Positions 47,677-60,810 of a stretch of DNA of 64,000 nt are shown in pieces; the stretch's first letter is position 1, and the number at the start of each line of letters is the position of its first letter. The translations under genes and the position numbers were made by a program. The DNA is taken from assembly GCF_000687145.1 (NCBI RefSeq), contig NZ_JMFG01000002.1, positions 1 to 64,000 of the forward strand. Reading direction: 5' to 3'. The DNA comes from Thermoanaerobaculum aquaticum (GTDB lineage Bacteria > Acidobacteriota > Thermoanaerobaculia > Thermoanaerobaculales > Thermoanaerobaculaceae). The notes below the pieces were generated by a model, which was not told the origin of the DNA, searched no databases, and was given only the letters and a program-made list of their open reading frames with translations.

Positions 47677-50137
47677 CGTCCCCTCCGTTTTCCTCCCGCT
47701 CGGCCAGCTTGGCCACTGCCACCACCCGATCGTCACCGTTGACGTTAATCAGGCGCACCCCTTGCGCCGCCCGGCCGGTGCGCCGGATTTCCGCAGAGCG
47801 GGTGCGGATGAGCATACCCTGGGCGGTGACCAGCAGCACATCGTCGTCCTCGTGCACGTGGCGGATGCCAGCCACCGCCCCCGTGCGCTCGGTGAGGTGC
47901 ATGAGGATGATGCCGGTGCCACCCCGCCCCTGCAGGCGGAACTCCTCCACCGGCGTGCGCTTGCCAAAGCCTTTTTCGGAAACCACCAGGATGTCCCCGC
48001 CTTCGTTTTCGGGGAAGGTGGCCATTTCCTCCACGAAATCCCCATCCCGCAGGGCAATACCCCGCACGCCCGCAGCCACCCGCCCCATGGGCCGCACCTC
48101 CCGCTCGTGGAAGCGAATGGCCATGCCGCGGTGGGTCCCCAAGAACACGTGGCTTTGCCCATCGGTGAGGCGCACCGCCAGAAGGTCGTCCCCTTCCTCC
48201 AGGGCAATGGCGGCAATGCCGCCGGAGCGGATGTTGGCAAAGGCGGAAAGCTCGGTTTTCTTCACCTTGCCGGCGCGGGTGGCAAAGAGCAAGAAGCGGT
48301 CCTCGGTGAAGGACTTCACCGCCACCAGCGCCGCCACCCGCTCATCCTGGGGGATGGGCAGCAGGTTGACGATGGCTTTGCCCCGGGAAGCGGGGGAAGC
48401 ATCGGGAATTTCGTGCACCTTGAGAGCGTGCACCTTGCCCCGGGAGGTGAAGACCAACAGCACGTCGTGGGTGGAGGCCACAAACAGGTGCTCCACCGGG
48501 TCCTCGTCTTTGGCCAGGGCCCCCCGTCGCCCGCGGCCGCCCCGCCGCTGGGCGCGGTAGGCGGAAACCGGCGAGCGCTTGATGTAACCGGCCCGGGTCA
48601 CCGTCACCACCACGTCTTCCTCCACGATGAGGTCTTCCAGCCGCAGCTCGCTGGCATCGGGGAGGATTTCCGTGCGCCGGGGCTCGGCAAAGCGCTTCTT
48701 GATGTCCAAAAGCTCCTCGATGACGATTTCCAATACCAGTTGCTCCGAGCCCAGGATGGCGGTGAGGCGCTCGATGAGCGCCAGAACCTCCTGGTACTCG
48801 GCCAGGATCTTGTCCCGCTCCAGGGCGGTAAGCCGCTGCAGGCGCAAATCCAGGATGGCCTGGGCTTGCAGCTCGGAAAGGCCAAAGCGCTGGCACAGCT
48901 GGAGCTTGGCGGTGGGCGGATCCGGGGCCTTGCGGATGGTGGCAATCACCTCGTCCAGGTGATCCAGGGCAATCACCAGGCCTTCCAAGATGTGGGCCCG
49001 CTCCTTGGCCTTGGCCAGGTCAAAGCGGGTGCGGCGCACCACCACCTCTTTGCGGAAGGCCAGGAAGTGCTCCAGCGCCTGCTTGAGGGTGAGGACCTTG
49101 GGCTGCCCCTCCACGATGGCCAGGAGGTTGATGCCAAAGGAGCTCTGCATGGGGGTGAGCTTGTACAGCTGGTTCAACACCACCTGCGGCACCGCATCGC
49201 GCTTGAGCTCCACCACCACCCGGATGCCGTCGCGGTCCGATTCGTCCCGCAGGTCGCTGATGCCGTCAATTTCCTTGCTTTGCACCAGCTCGGCAATGCG
49301 CTCCACCAGCTTGGCCTTGTTCACCTGGAACGGCAGCTCGGTGATGACGATGGCGGTCTTGCCGCCCTTGGGGTGGTGCTCGATGACCGCCCGCGCTTGC
49401 ACCTGCACCGCCCCCTGGCCGGTGGCGTACGCCTTGCGGATGCCATCGGTGCCGCGGATGATGGCGGCAGTGGGGAAATCGGGGCCGGGGAGGTAACGCA
49501 GCAGGTCATCCACGGTGGCTTCGGGGTTTTTGGCCAACGCCACGCAGGCGTCAATGACCTCCCCCAGGTTGTGGGGGGGGATGTTGGTGGCCATGCCCAC
49601 GGCAATGCCCGAGGAACCGTTCACCAGCAGGTTGGGGAAGCGGGCCGGCAGCACCGTGGGTTCCTGGAGGGAACCGTCGTAGTTGGGCTGCCAGTCCACC
49701 GTTTCCTTTTCCAGGTCCTCGCCCAGCATTTCCTCGGCCAGGCGCGAAAGACGCACCTCGGTGTAGCGCATGGCCGCGGGGTTGTCGCCGTCCACGGAAC
49801 CGAAGTTGCCCTGTCCATCCACCAGCACGTGGCGCATGGAAAAAGGCTGGGCCATGCGCACCAGGGCGTCGTAAATGGCGGCGTCGCCGTGGGGGTGGTA
49901 CTTACCCATGACGTCGCCCACGATGCGGGCGGATTTCTTGTAGGGCTTGCCGGCGGTGTTGCCCTGCTCCCACATGCCGTAAAGGATGCGGCGGTGCACG
50001 GGCTTCAAGCCGTCCCGCACGTCGGGGAGGGCCCGCCCCACGATCACGCTCATGGCGTAATCCAAATAGGAGCGCTTGAGCTCCTGCTCGATGGACACCG
50101 GGATCTTTTCTTCCCGGAAAAAGAGGGAGTCGCTCAT
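47660..50137 (-). CDS. gyrA: DNA gyrase subunit A
   Basis: The 825-residue protein has the catalytic Tyr125 in [11 protein letters not shown], a GyrA-box [10 protein letters not shown] in [14 protein letters not shown] (about residues 535-548), which distinguishes it from ParC, and a C-terminal beta-pinwheel. In the quinolone pocket GDAAIYD the position equal to E. coli Ser83 is Ala86; Asp90 matches Asp87. GyrA with GyrB introduces negative supercoils. It lies 18 bases after gyrB. Confidence 0.96.
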   Translation of the reverse strand: MSDSLFFREEKIPVSIEQELKRSYLDYAMSVIVGRALPDVRDGLKPVHRRILYGMWEQGNTAGKPYKKSARIVGDVMGKYHPHGDAAIYDALVRMAQPFSMRHVLVDGQGNFGSVDGDNPAAMRYTEVRLSRLAEEMLGEDLEKETVDWQPNYDGSLQEPTVLPARFPNLLVNGSSGIAVGMATNIPPHNLGEVIDACVALAKNPEATVDDLLRYLPGPDFPTAAIIRGTDGIRKAYATGQGAVQVQARAVIEHHPKGGKTAIVITELPFQVNKAKLVERIAELVQSKEIDGISDLRDESDRDGIRVVVELKRDAVPQVVLNQLYKLTPMQSSFGINLLAIVEGQPKVLTLKQALEHFLAFRKEVVVRRTRFDLAKAKERAHILEGLVIALDHLDEVIATIRKAPDPPTAKLQLCQRFGLSELQAQAILDLRLQRLTALERDKILAEYQEVLALIERLTAILGSEQLVLEIVIEELLDIKKRFAEPRRTEILPDASELRLEDLIVEEDVVVTVTRAGYIKRSPVSAYRAQRRGGRGRRGALAKDEDPVEHLFVASTHDVLLVFTSRGKVHALKVHEIPDASPASRGKAIVNLLPIPQDERVAALVAVKSFTEDRFLLFATRAGKVKKTELSAFANIRSGGIAAIALEEGDDLLAVRLTDGQSHVFLGTHRGMAIRFHEREVRPMGRVAAGVRGIALRDGDFVEEMATFPENEGGDILVVSEKGFGKRTPVEEFRLQGRGGTGIILMHLTERTGAVAGIRHVHEDDDVLLVTAQGMLIRTRSAEIRRTGRAAQGVRLINVNGDDRVVAVAKLAEREENGGDDEAVH

Positions 50138-50155
50138 AAAGGCCTAGGTCCTCGC

Positions 50156-53657
<3,502 letters not shown>

Positions 53658-53661
<4 letters not shown>

Positions 53662-54776
53662 GCGCCGGCAAACTTGATGGGCATGAGGACGTAAAGGCAC
53701 TCCGCCGGGCTACCGTCCTCCGCCACCGGGCTCAGGACGATGGGGGCATCGGCGCGGGCCAGCTGCATTTCCACCTGCTGCTCCTCGCAGGAGGACAGAA
53801 AATCCAAAAGGTAGGACGCGTTCACGAAGACCTTCAAGGGCTCGCCTTCGTACTGGCAGGCCAGCTCCTCCGCCGCCTGGCCAAGCTCAAAGCCGGCGGA
53901 AGCCACGGTGAGGGCGTCCCGTTGAAAGTCCAGGTACACCCCGTGGTTGCGATCGGAGCTCAAAAGCGCCACCCGCCGTAGGGAAGCAATGAAATCCGCG
54001 CGGGAAAGGCGGGCGCGGAGGGGGTGGGTGCGGATGAGCACCTTTTCGTACTGGGGAAAGCGGGACTCCAAAAGGCGGGACATGAGCACCCGGTCACCCA
54101 GGCGGAAGGCCAGGTGCCGCTCTCCCAGGGAGAGGTACACCGGGCTTTCCGGCCCATCTTCCAGGCGGCGCAGCTGCTGCAGGAGCTTGCGGGGCAGCAA
54201 CTGGCGGGTAAAGGGCGGTGTGCCGCCGGCGTGGGCGAAGCGCACGAAGGCCAAGCGGTGGCCGTCGGTGCCCACCATTTCCACAGCATCAGGGGCCAAG
54301 TTGAGGAGGGCAGCGTTGTACTGGAAGTGACCTTCCTCGGCGGAAACCGCAAAAGCCGCACGGTCAATGAGGGCGTGAAGGAGCGACAGCGGCAGGGCGT
54401 AGCCTTGGCCCTGGGGCAGCTCCGGGAGGGTGGGGTACTGGGAGGGGTCCAGGATGGCCAGCTCCGAACGGAAGCTGCCGCTTTGCAGCAAGAGGCGAGT
54501 TTCCTGGACGGTGAGCTGGAGGGTATCCGAGGGCAGCTGCCGCAAAAGGTCAAAAAACACCCGGCCATGCACGGTGACCCGTCCCTCCTGGCGAACGCTG
54601 GCCGGGGTGGCGGTGAACACCGTGAGGTCCAGGTCGGTGGCCACCACCTCCAGGCGATCCCCGGTGGCGGTGAGCAAAACGTGGGTGAGGATGGGAATGG
54701 TGGTGCGCCGTTCTAAGACGCCCTGCAGGAGCTGGAGCTCCTGGGCAAGCTGCGCGCGGTTGAGGGTTACATCCAT
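53658..54776 (-). CDS. dnaN: DNA polymerase III beta sliding clamp
   Basis: The 372-residue protein is the ring clamp that tethers the replicative polymerase. The three-domain fold begins MDVTLNRAQLAQELQLLQGV, with RTTIPILTHVLL and YPTLPELP, and ends ECLYVLMPIKFAGA, the standard VMPM/VMPI-type C-terminus that shapes the clamp pocket. An AGGAGGG site lies upstream. Its own promoter is in the 188-base dnaA-dnaN gap. Confidence 0.96.
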
Positions 54777-54964
54777 CGTTCGCCCTCCTACGGCTACGAT
54801 CCAAGGGGAAGCTTACACGTTTTCGTAGAAGCCGTCGAGGGTGCGGAAAAAAGTACCGCAAAGCAAAAGGACAGGAGCGGGATGGGGTTAGCGGGGAGCT
54901 GGGCTGTGAAAAAGGGTGTGGAGGAAAAAAGGGGGCTGGGGGAAAAGGGAAACGTGAAAAGGCT
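54777..54964 (-). promoter_or_regulatory. dnaA-dnaN gap with dnaN promoter and purine-rich tract
   Basis: On the - strand TCGACG (54838-54833), 17 bases, TAAGCT (54815-54810) forms a plausible dnaN promoter, about 34 bases before ATG 54776. From about 54866 to 54962 the + strand is about 80% purine. Two 7-of-9 matches to the DnaA box TTATCCACA lie on the - strand (TTTTTCACA and TCCTCCACA). This region and the dnaA-rpmH gap are the best oriC candidates. Confidence 0.5.
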
Positions 54965-56260
54965 CTAGCTGCGAAACTGTTCCACAAAGGAAGCGAGGGT
55001 GGCGTCCAGGTTGGGGTTTTTCCGGCGTTGGGCGGCAATTTGCTCCACGGAGTAGAGCACGGTGCTGTGGTGCTTGCCGAAGAGGCGGCCAATTTCCGGG
55101 TAGGAGAGGTTGAGGACCTCGCGGAGCAGGTACATCGCCACCTGCCGGGGGAACGCCACGCTGCGCCGGTTGTCCCGGCCTTTGAGGTCGGCCACCTTAA
55201 TGCCGTAATGGTGGGCCACAAAGCGGATGATCTCCTGGGGGGTGGAGGTGCGCTCGCTGGGGAGGACGGGGTAAAGGGCTTCCCGCACCGTTTCCAAAGT
55301 GGGGGGGCGGTTGGTGAGGGTCATGAACACGAAGAGGCGGTGGAGGTAGCCCTCCAGCTCGCGGATGTTGTCGCGGCTGCGGGCGGCAATGAAGGAAACC
55401 ACGTCGTTGGGGAGGTCGTAGCCTTCCACGTGGGCTTTGCCGCGGATGATGGCGATACGGGTTTCCAGGTCAGGGGGCTGGATGTCGGCAACCAGACCCC
55501 AGGCAAAGCGGGTGCGCAGCCGCTCCTCCAGGCCGGAGATGTTGTGGGGTGGGGTATCGGAGGTGAGCACGATTTGCTTTTGCGCTTCGTGGAGGGTGTT
55601 GAAGGTGTGGAAGAACTCCTCCTGGCAGCGCTCCTTTCCCGCCAGGATGTGGCAGTCGTCCAGGAGCAGCACGTCCACCTGCCGGTAGGTTTGGCGGAAG
55701 TCGTTCATCTTTTGCAGGCGGATGGAGTGGATGAGGTCGTTGACGAACTTTTCCGTGGGAACGTAGGAAACCCGCAGGGTGGGGCGGTTTTGCCGGAGGT
55801 GGTTGCCGATGGCGTGAAGGAGGTGGGTTTTGCCCAGGCCCGAGCCGGCGTAAATGAAGAGCGGGTTGTAGCCGCTGCCGGGGTTGGTGGCCACGGCCAC
55901 AGCGGCGGCGCGGGCAAAGGCGTTGGAGGGCCCCTCCACAAAGGTGTCGAAGGTGTACCGGGGGTTGAAGGTAAAAGCCGGGAGGGTTTCAGCTTCCTTG
56001 GTGGGGGAAGCGGAGATAACCACCCGCAGGGGGTTTCCGCAAGCCATGGCCACAGCGTCTTCCAGGAGGGGAAGGTACTGCTCCGACAGGTAGCGGGTGT
56101 ACACGGAAGAAGGGGCTTGCAGACGGAGTTCGTGGCCGTTGCTCTGGAGAGGCGTGAGGGGGAGGAACCAGGACTCCAGCTCTTCGGGTGGAACCTTGTC
56201 CTTGAGGTAGGAGAGGGCAGCTTGCCAGAGGGCGTTGGTGTCGGACATGGTGTGTTCCAT
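54965..56260 (-). CDS. dnaA: Chromosomal replication initiator DnaA
   Basis: The 431-residue protein has domain I (NALWQAALSYLKDKVPPEEL), the AAA+ core with Walker A GSGLGKTHLLHAIGNHL, Walker B VLLLDDCHIL (the usual DD pair) and the sensor regions. The C-terminal helix-turn-helix (LSYPEIGRLFGKHHSTVLYS) is close to the consensus DnaA signature. The start is either ATG 56260 (TATTTT sits 5 bases upstream) or 56248 (weak GGA upstream). The ORF beyond 56260 is spurious. DnaA binds oriC and opens DNA; it is divergent from rpmH. Confidence 0.95.
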   Translation of the reverse strand: MEHTMSDTNALWQAALSYLKDKVPPEELESWFLPLTPLQSNGHELRLQAPSSVYTRYLSEQYLPLLEDAVAMACGNPLRVVISASPTKEAETLPAFTFNPRYTFDTFVEGPSNAFARAAAVAVATNPGSGYNPLFIYAGSGLGKTHLLHAIGNHLRQNRPTLRVSYVPTEKFVNDLIHSIRLQKMNDFRQTYRQVDVLLLDDCHILAGKERCQEEFFHTFNTLHEAQKQIVLTSDTPPHNISGLEERLRTRFAWGLVADIQPPDLETRIAIIRGKAHVEGYDLPNDVVSFIAARSRDNIRELEGYLHRLFVFMTLTNRPPTLETVREALYPVLPSERTSTPQEIIRFVAHHYGIKVADLKGRDNRRSVAFPRQVAMYLLREVLNLSYPEIGRLFGKHHSTVLYSVEQIAAQRRKNPNLDATLASFVEQFRS

Positions 56261-56297
56261 CCCAAAAAATACCGGGTCACGTAGTCTAACACAGCAG

Positions 56298-56326
56298 TTG
56301 ACCAGCCTGGAAGGGGCGTGTAGACT
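56298..56326 (+). promoter_or_regulatory. rpmH operon promoter
   Basis: TTGACC (56298-56303), exactly 17 bases, TAGACT (56321-56326), about 40 bases before the rpmH ATG. It stands in the 105-base gap between divergent dnaA and rpmH. A mirrored TAGACT on the - strand (56288-56283) may serve dnaA, but lacks a -35. Confidence 0.65.
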
Positions 56327-56365
56327 TCGCAAGCTCAGGGCGAAAAGCCCAGCGTGAGGTGTGCC

Positions 56366-56500
56366 ATGAAGAGGACGTTTCAGCCGAACAACCGGCGGCG
56401 GAAAAAGACCCACGGATTCCGGGCGCGCATGCGCACCAAGGCGGGGCGGCGGGTTTTGGCGGCCCGCAGGCGCAAGGGGCGGGCGCGGTTGACGCCGTAG
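56366..56500 (+). CDS. rpmH: 50S ribosomal protein L34
   Basis: The 44-residue basic protein [20 protein letters not shown], then [19 protein letters not shown] and ARLTP, is a textbook L34. It is the first gene of the + strand rpmH-rnpA-yidD-yidC block and marks the right side of the origin region. It is too short to be obvious from ORF length, but the sequence is unambiguous. Confidence 0.97.
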   Translation: MKRTFQPNNRRRKKTHGFRARMRTKAGRRVLAARRRKGRARLTP

Positions 56501-56503
56501 GCT

Positions 56504-56854
56504 TTGGCATTTCGCGGAATCAAGCGGCGGCGGGATTTCACCCAAGCCTATCGCGAGGGCGTTAAGGTTCACGGACGGCTGATGGTGGTGTTCGTGCGCT
56601 GGCGCGAAGGCGAAACCGGACCCCGGCTGGGGATCACCGCCACCCGGCGGGTGGGGGGAGCGGTGGTTCGCAACCGCTGCCGGCGCCGGGTGCGGGCAGT
56701 GGCCAAATGGGGCGAGGGGCTGGTGGGAGATCTGCCGCTGGACGTGGTGGTGAACGTGAAAAAGGAGCTGGCGGAGGCGCCCTGGCCAGAGGTGGTGGCG
56801 GAGTTCGTACGGTGCCTGGAGAAGGGGATCGCCCGGGTTGGGCCGCGCGCCTAG
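56504..56854 (+). CDS. rnpA: Ribonuclease P protein component
   Basis: The 116-residue basic protein starts at TTG 56504, 3 bases after the rpmH stop. [37 protein letters not shown] (about residues 42-61, the RNR motif) and the basic helix are diagnostic. It binds the RNase P RNA and helps mature tRNA 5' ends, and tmRNA. The RNA subunit is not in this window. Confidence 0.94.
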   Translation: MAFRGIKRRRDFTQAYREGVKVHGRLMVVFVRWREGETGPRLGITATRRVGGAVVRNRCRRRVRAVAKWGEGLVGDLPLDVVVNVKKELAEAPWPEVVAEFVRCLEKGIARVGPRA

Positions 56855-57072
56855 GCATTGGGGCGCTGCGCTGGTACAAGCGGTGGGTTTCGCCGCTCCT
56901 GCCGCCCGCCTGTCGTTTCACCCCTACCTGTTCGGAGTACATGGCGGAGGCCATGGCAGTGTGGGGTTTTTGGCGGGGCTTGGGGTTGGGCTTGCGGCGG
57001 TTGGGGCGGTGCCACCCGTGGCACCCGGGGGGCTTTGATCCGGTGCCCGGCCGCCCGGAAAAGAGGGGGTAA
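56812..57072 (+). CDS. yidD: Membrane protein insertion efficiency factor YidD
   Basis: The short protein contains [20 protein letters not shown], then [14 protein letters not shown] and the late [12 protein letters not shown], the YidD signature of conserved cysteines and a Pro-rich end. The start is uncertain: GTG 56812 overlaps the rnpA end by 43 bases and gives 86 residues; family proteins usually begin shortly before the WYK motif. It is followed 3 bases later by yidC, as in most bacteria, and probably aids YidC-dependent insertion. Confidence 0.88.
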   Translation: MPGEGDRPGWAARLGIGALRWYKRWVSPLLPPACRFTPTCSEYMAEAMAVWGFWRGLGLGLRRLGRCHPWHPGGFDPVPGRPEKRG

Positions 57073-57075
57073 GGG

Positions 57076-58596
57076 ATGGAGCGTCGAGCGCTTTTAGCGG
57101 TGCTTTTGTCGGTGGTGGCAGTGGTGGTCTGGTACTCCCTGTTTCCCCCCAAGCCGCCGGTCCCGCCGGAGCTGAGCCAACCGGGCCCAACACCCACGGC
57201 GGCGGCGGAGGGCACGGTGCCGGCAGAAGCCGCGGCTCTTCCGGTAGCGGCGGAAGCCGTGGTGGGGGAGCGGGAAGAGCAGGTGGTTTTGGGGGACGAG
57301 GAGTTCCGGGTGGTGGTGAGCAACCGCGGTGGGGTTGTGGTTTCCCTGCAACTGGGTGGCTTCCGGGATGAGAAGGGCAACCCCCAGGAGCTGGTGGGTG
57401 CCGGCATCCCGCCCCTGGCGCTGGTACCAGACGGCCCCTGGAACCGCGAGCTTTACCGGGTGGAGCGGGATGGCAACAGGGTGAGCTTGCGGTGGGCGGA
57501 TGGCCAGGGGCACCTGGTGGAAAAGCGTCTGTGGGTGGAGGGCCCGTACCGGCTGCGGGTGGAGGGGAAGGCTCTGGGTTTCGGGAAGGACGTGGGTGTG
57601 GTGGTGGGCTCCTTGGCCACCTGGGCGGGCGGCGGCAAGACCGACAGCTTGGGGCGCGCGGATTTCGTGGTGGCCAGCGGCGGGAAGCTCAAGCGGGTGA
57701 CGCTGGGCAAGGCGGAAAAGGTCGAGGCCACTGGAGCCGTGGCGTTCGTGGGCGCGGAGGACCGCTACTTCCTTTTGGCGTTCCTGCCCGAGCAGGCTGC
57801 CGGGGGTCGCGCCGAAGGCGCCGAGGGGCGAGCGGTGGTGGTGAGCTCCGGGGAGTTTGCCGGCACGCTGGTGGCTGCTCCCAAGGAGCACAAGCTTTTG
57901 AAGAGCTTCGGCAGGGGCCTGGAGGAGACTCTCTCCTTCGGGCTTTTTGGCTTTCTTTCGCTGTTGTTTCTGGAGGTTTTGCGGTGGATTTACGGGTGGT
58001 CGGGCAACTGGGGTGTGGGCATCATTGTGCTCACGGCCCTGATTCGGGTGCTGCTGTTCCCGCTCACCCACAAGAGCACGGTGGCCATGCGGGGGATGGC
58101 CAAGCTCCAGCCCAAGATCAAGGCCATTCAGGAGCGGTACCAGGAAAGGGTAAAGAAGGACCCGGCCGCTCGCCAGCGCATGAACCAGGAAATTATGGAG
58201 CTGTACCGGCGGGAGGGCGTCAACCCCATGGGTGGCTGCTTGCCGCTTTTGGTGCAGATCCCCATCCTCTGGGCGCTGTACACGCTTTTTGCCTTTGCCA
58301 TTGAGCTGCGGCACCAGCCTTTCATCTTTTGGATTCGCGACCTTTCCGCCAAGGACCCCACGTACATCACGCCCATCCTCATGACGGCGTCCATGGTTCT
58401 CCAGCAGAGGCTGGCCCCGCAAACGGGCGATCCGGCGCAGCGGCGCATGTTCATGCTGCTGCCCTTCGTGTTTGGTTTGATGTTCATGAACTTCCCTGCG
58501 GGGCTGGTGCTGTACTGGCTGGTGAACAACGTGCTGACCATCGGCCAACAGCTGCTCACCGACAAGCTCTTGAGCCGGGAAACAAGCGGGGCGTAA
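57076..58596 (+). CDS. yidC: Membrane protein insertase YidC
   Basis: The 506-residue protein has an N-terminal helix (MERRALLAVLLSVVAVVVWY), a periplasmic beta domain (about residues 60-280) and the conserved five-helix insertase core from about 300: YGWSGNWGVGIIVLTALIRV, then MQ-like helices and PIFWALYTLFAFAIELR-type segments. The P1 domain plus core is the Gram-negative YidC form. It inserts membrane proteins alone or with SecYEG. GGATGG-type spacing places ATG at 57076. Confidence 0.95.
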   Translation: MERRALLAVLLSVVAVVVWYSLFPPKPPVPPELSQPGPTPTAAAEGTVPAEAAALPVAAEAVVGEREEQVVLGDEEFRVVVSNRGGVVVSLQLGGFRDEKGNPQELVGAGIPPLALVPDGPWNRELYRVERDGNRVSLRWADGQGHLVEKRLWVEGPYRLRVEGKALGFGKDVGVVVGSLATWAGGGKTDSLGRADFVVASGGKLKRVTLGKAEKVEATGAVAFVGAEDRYFLLAFLPEQAAGGRAEGAEGRAVVVSSGEFAGTLVAAPKEHKLLKSFGRGLEETLSFGLFGFLSLLFLEVLRWIYGWSGNWGVGIIVLTALIRVLLFPLTHKSTVAMRGMAKLQPKIKAIQERYQERVKKDPAARQRMNQEIMELYRREGVNPMGGCLPLLVQIPILWALYTLFAFAIELRHQPFIFWIRDLSAKDPTYITPILMTASMVLQQRLAPQTGDPAQRRMFMLLPFVFGLMFMNFPAGLVLYWLVNNVLTIGQQLLTDKLLSRETSGA

Positions 58597-59190
58597 GTGA
58601 ATGGGAGCGCCTGGCGCGATCGCTTGGTCGCCGCCGGGGTTTCTGAAGAGCTGGCGGCCTCGCTGGCGCTTTTCCTGGAATTGCTTGGGCGCTGGGGTGA
58701 GGCCTGCGATTTGACTGCCGAGCTGGGCCCGGAAAGCCTGCTGCGGGATCACGTTTTGGAGTCGTTGAGCGGTGCCCCGTGGTTGGTCCCTGGCGTGCTT
58801 CTGGACGTGGGGAGCGGGGCGGGTTTTCCGGCAATCCCCTTGCTTTTGGCCCGGCGGGACGTGCGGGGGGTGCTTTTGGAGCCGCGCAGCCGCCGCTGGG
58901 CCTTCCTCAAGGAAGCGGTGCGGGAGCTGGGGTTGGCGGCGGAAGTGCGGCGGGGTCGGTTGGAGGATGGGGCTTTTTCCGGCGTGGAAAACGTGAGCGT
59001 GCGGGCCTTAGCCCGGGAAGTTTGGGAAAGGAAGGCGCAGGAACTCCTGAAACCCGGCGGGCGGTTTTTGTGGTGGGCGGGTCCCAGGGCTTGCCTGACA
59101 CCCCCCGAAGGGCTGGAGGATGTGGTAACCTGCCCGTTGCCTAACCCCGAAAGGGGGTGGTTGGTGGTTTGGGGGCGATGTTTCACGTGA
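58597..59190 (+). CDS. rsmG: 16S rRNA (guanine527-N7)-methyltransferase
   Basis: The 197-residue protein begins at GTG 58597, directly after the yidC stop. LLDVGSGAGFPAIPLLLARR (about residues 67-86) is the AdoMet motif I, and RALAREVWERKA follows. RsmG methylates G527 of 16S rRNA; loss gives low-level streptomycin resistance elsewhere. Its stop lies inside the parS site and overlaps the parA start by 13 bases. Confidence 0.93.
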   Translation: MNGSAWRDRLVAAGVSEELAASLALFLELLGRWGEACDLTAELGPESLLRDHVLESLSGAPWLVPGVLLDVGSGAGFPAIPLLLARRDVRGVLLEPRSRRWAFLKEAVRELGLAAEVRRGRLEDGAFSGVENVSVRALAREVWERKAQELLKPGGRFLWWAGPRACLTPPEGLEDVVTCPLPNPERGWLVVWGRCFT

Positions 59191-59999
59191 AACACCAAGG
59201 CGAAGATCAAGGCTTTCAGAGGGTTGTGGCGGTGGCCAACCAGAAGGGTGGTGTGGGCAAGACCACCACGGTCATGAACCTGGGTGCGGCCCTGGCCACC
59301 TTCGAGCAGAAGGTGCTGGTGATTGACCTGGACCCCCAATCCAACTGCTCCTCCGGTTTGGGTTGGAGCCGGCAGGACGCGCCCACCTCCTATCACGTCC
59401 TGGAGGGTCTGGTGCCGCTCATGGATGCGGTGGTGCCCTCCTCCTTCCCGGGCCTGGATCTTTTGCCGGCCAGCCCCGATTTGGTGGGGGCGGAGGTGGA
59501 GCTTCTGGCCCAGGAGGACCGGGCGTTGTGTCTGGCCCAAGCCCTGAAGGCGTCCCCGCCGCCCCACCACTGGGTGCTCATTGACTGTCCCCCTTCCCTG
59601 GGGATTTTGACCGTGAACGCCCTGGCTGCCGCCCAGTCGGTGCTTATCCCCATTCAGTGCGAGTACTTTGCCTTGGAAGGCGTGAGCGAGCTCATGCGCA
59701 CGCTGGAAAGGGTGCGGGCGGCCTGGAACCCCAACCTGGCCATCGAGGGCGTGGTCCTCACCCTTTACGACGAGCGCCTGAGCCTTGCCAACCAGGTGGT
59801 GGAGGAGGTTCGCCGCTTCTTTGCCGACGACGTGTTTTCCACGGTGGTTCCGCGCAATGTGCGGTTGGCCGAGGCCCCCTCCTTTGGCCGCACGATCCTG
59901 GAGTACGACATCAAGAGCCGCGGCGCCCAGGCGTACCTGAGCCTGGCCCGCGAGCTCTTGGAGCGGAGGCTTGCCCATGAAACGCGCCGCGCTGGGTAA
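59178..59999 (+). CDS. parA: Chromosome-partitioning ATPase ParA (Soj)
   Basis: The 273-residue protein has the deviant Walker A KGGVGKTTT at about residues 23-31, LVIDLDPQSN (Walker A') and LIDCPPSLG (Walker B). It is a chromosomal Soj-type ParA without an N-terminal HTH. The start MFHVKHQG is encoded by the parS site itself. ParA-ATP binds DNA nonspecifically and, stimulated by ParB, moves origins apart. Confidence 0.95.
   Translation: MFHVKHQGEDQGFQRVVAVANQKGGVGKTTTVMNLGAALATFEQKVLVIDLDPQSNCSSGLGWSRQDAPTSYHVLEGLVPLMDAVVPSSFPGLDLLPASPDLVGAEVELLAQEDRALCLAQALKASPPPHHWVLIDCPPSLGILTVNALAAAQSVLIPIQCEYFALEGVSELMRTLERVRAAWNPNLAIEGVVLTLYDERLSLANQVVEEVRRFFADDVFSTVVPRNVRLAEAPSFGRTILEYDIKSRGAQAYLSLARELLERRLAHETRRAG
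59179..59194. promoter_or_regulatory. parS: parS centromere site
   Basis: TGTTTCACGTGAAACA is a perfect 16-base match to the canonical bacterial parS palindrome bound by ParB. It starts on the second base of the parA start codon and covers the rsmG stop, so it is coding in two frames. No second perfect copy was noticed in the window. Confidence 0.95.
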
Positions 60000-60810
60000 G
60001 GGGCTTTCAGCGCTGCTCCCCGAAGGCGGGGGCAGCGGGCGGGGGGTTTTGGAAATACCCGTCAGCGCCATCCGCCCCAACCCCCTTCAGCCCCGCCGGC
60101 AGTTTTCCCAGGAAAGCCTCCAGGAGCTGGCCGCGTCCCTAAAGACCCACGGCTTCCTGCAGCCGGTGGTGGTGGCGCCGGCGGAGGGGGGGTACGTGCT
60201 CATTGCCGGGGAGCGCCGCTGGCGGGCGGCGCAGCTGGCGGGGCTTGCCAAGGTGCCGGCGGTGGTGCACCAGGCGGACACCGACGGCGAAAGGTTGGCC
60301 CTGGCGCTTATCGAAAACCTCCAGCGGGAAGACCTCACCCCCATCGAGGAGGCCCGGGCTTACCTCCAGCTGCGCACCGAGCTGGGCCTCTCCCAGGAGG
60401 AAATTGCCGAGCGGGTGGGCAAGGACCGCTCCACGGTGGCCAACGCCCTGCGCCTGTTGAGCCTTCCCCTTTCGGTGCAAGCGCTGGTGGATGAGGGAAA
60501 GCTCTCCGCTGGCCATGCCCGCACCCTGGCCGGGCTTTCCGACCCCCAAAAGCAGGAGGAGCTGGCCCAGCGCTGTGTGGCTGAGGGCTGGTCGGTGCGG
60601 GAGCTGGAACGCCGACTCCGCCCCCCGGCCCGCAAGGCCAAGCCCAGCAAGGACCCTGAGACGCTGGCGGCGGAGGACCGTCTGGCCATGAGTTTGGGGA
60701 CCAAAGTGGCCATTCATCGGCGCCGGCGGGGGGGTGAGATCCGCATTGCCTTTGCCAGCGAGGCCGAGCTCATCCGCCTGTACCGCAAGCTTGCCGGGGA
60801 GGATTCATGA
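59977..60810 (+). CDS. parB: Chromosome-partitioning protein ParB (Spo0J)
   Basis: The 277-residue protein has the CTPase/ParB N-terminal segments PNPLQPRRQFSQESLQELA and GERRWRAAQLAG, the HTH-containing LSQEEIAERVGKDRSTVANA (about residues 140-159) and a C-terminal dimerisation region. ParB loads at parS, slides as a CTP clamp and activates ParA. ATG 59977 has GGAGG upstream, and overlaps parA by 23 bases. Confidence 0.95.
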   Translation: MKRAALGKGLSALLPEGGGSGRGVLEIPVSAIRPNPLQPRRQFSQESLQELAASLKTHGFLQPVVVAPAEGGYVLIAGERRWRAAQLAGLAKVPAVVHQADTDGERLALALIENLQREDLTPIEEARAYLQLRTELGLSQEEIAERVGKDRSTVANALRLLSLPLSVQALVDEGKLSAGHARTLAGLSDPQKQEELAQRCVAEGWSVRELERRLRPPARKAKPSKDPETLAAEDRLAMSLGTKVAIHRRRRGGEIRIAFASEAELIRLYRKLAGEDS

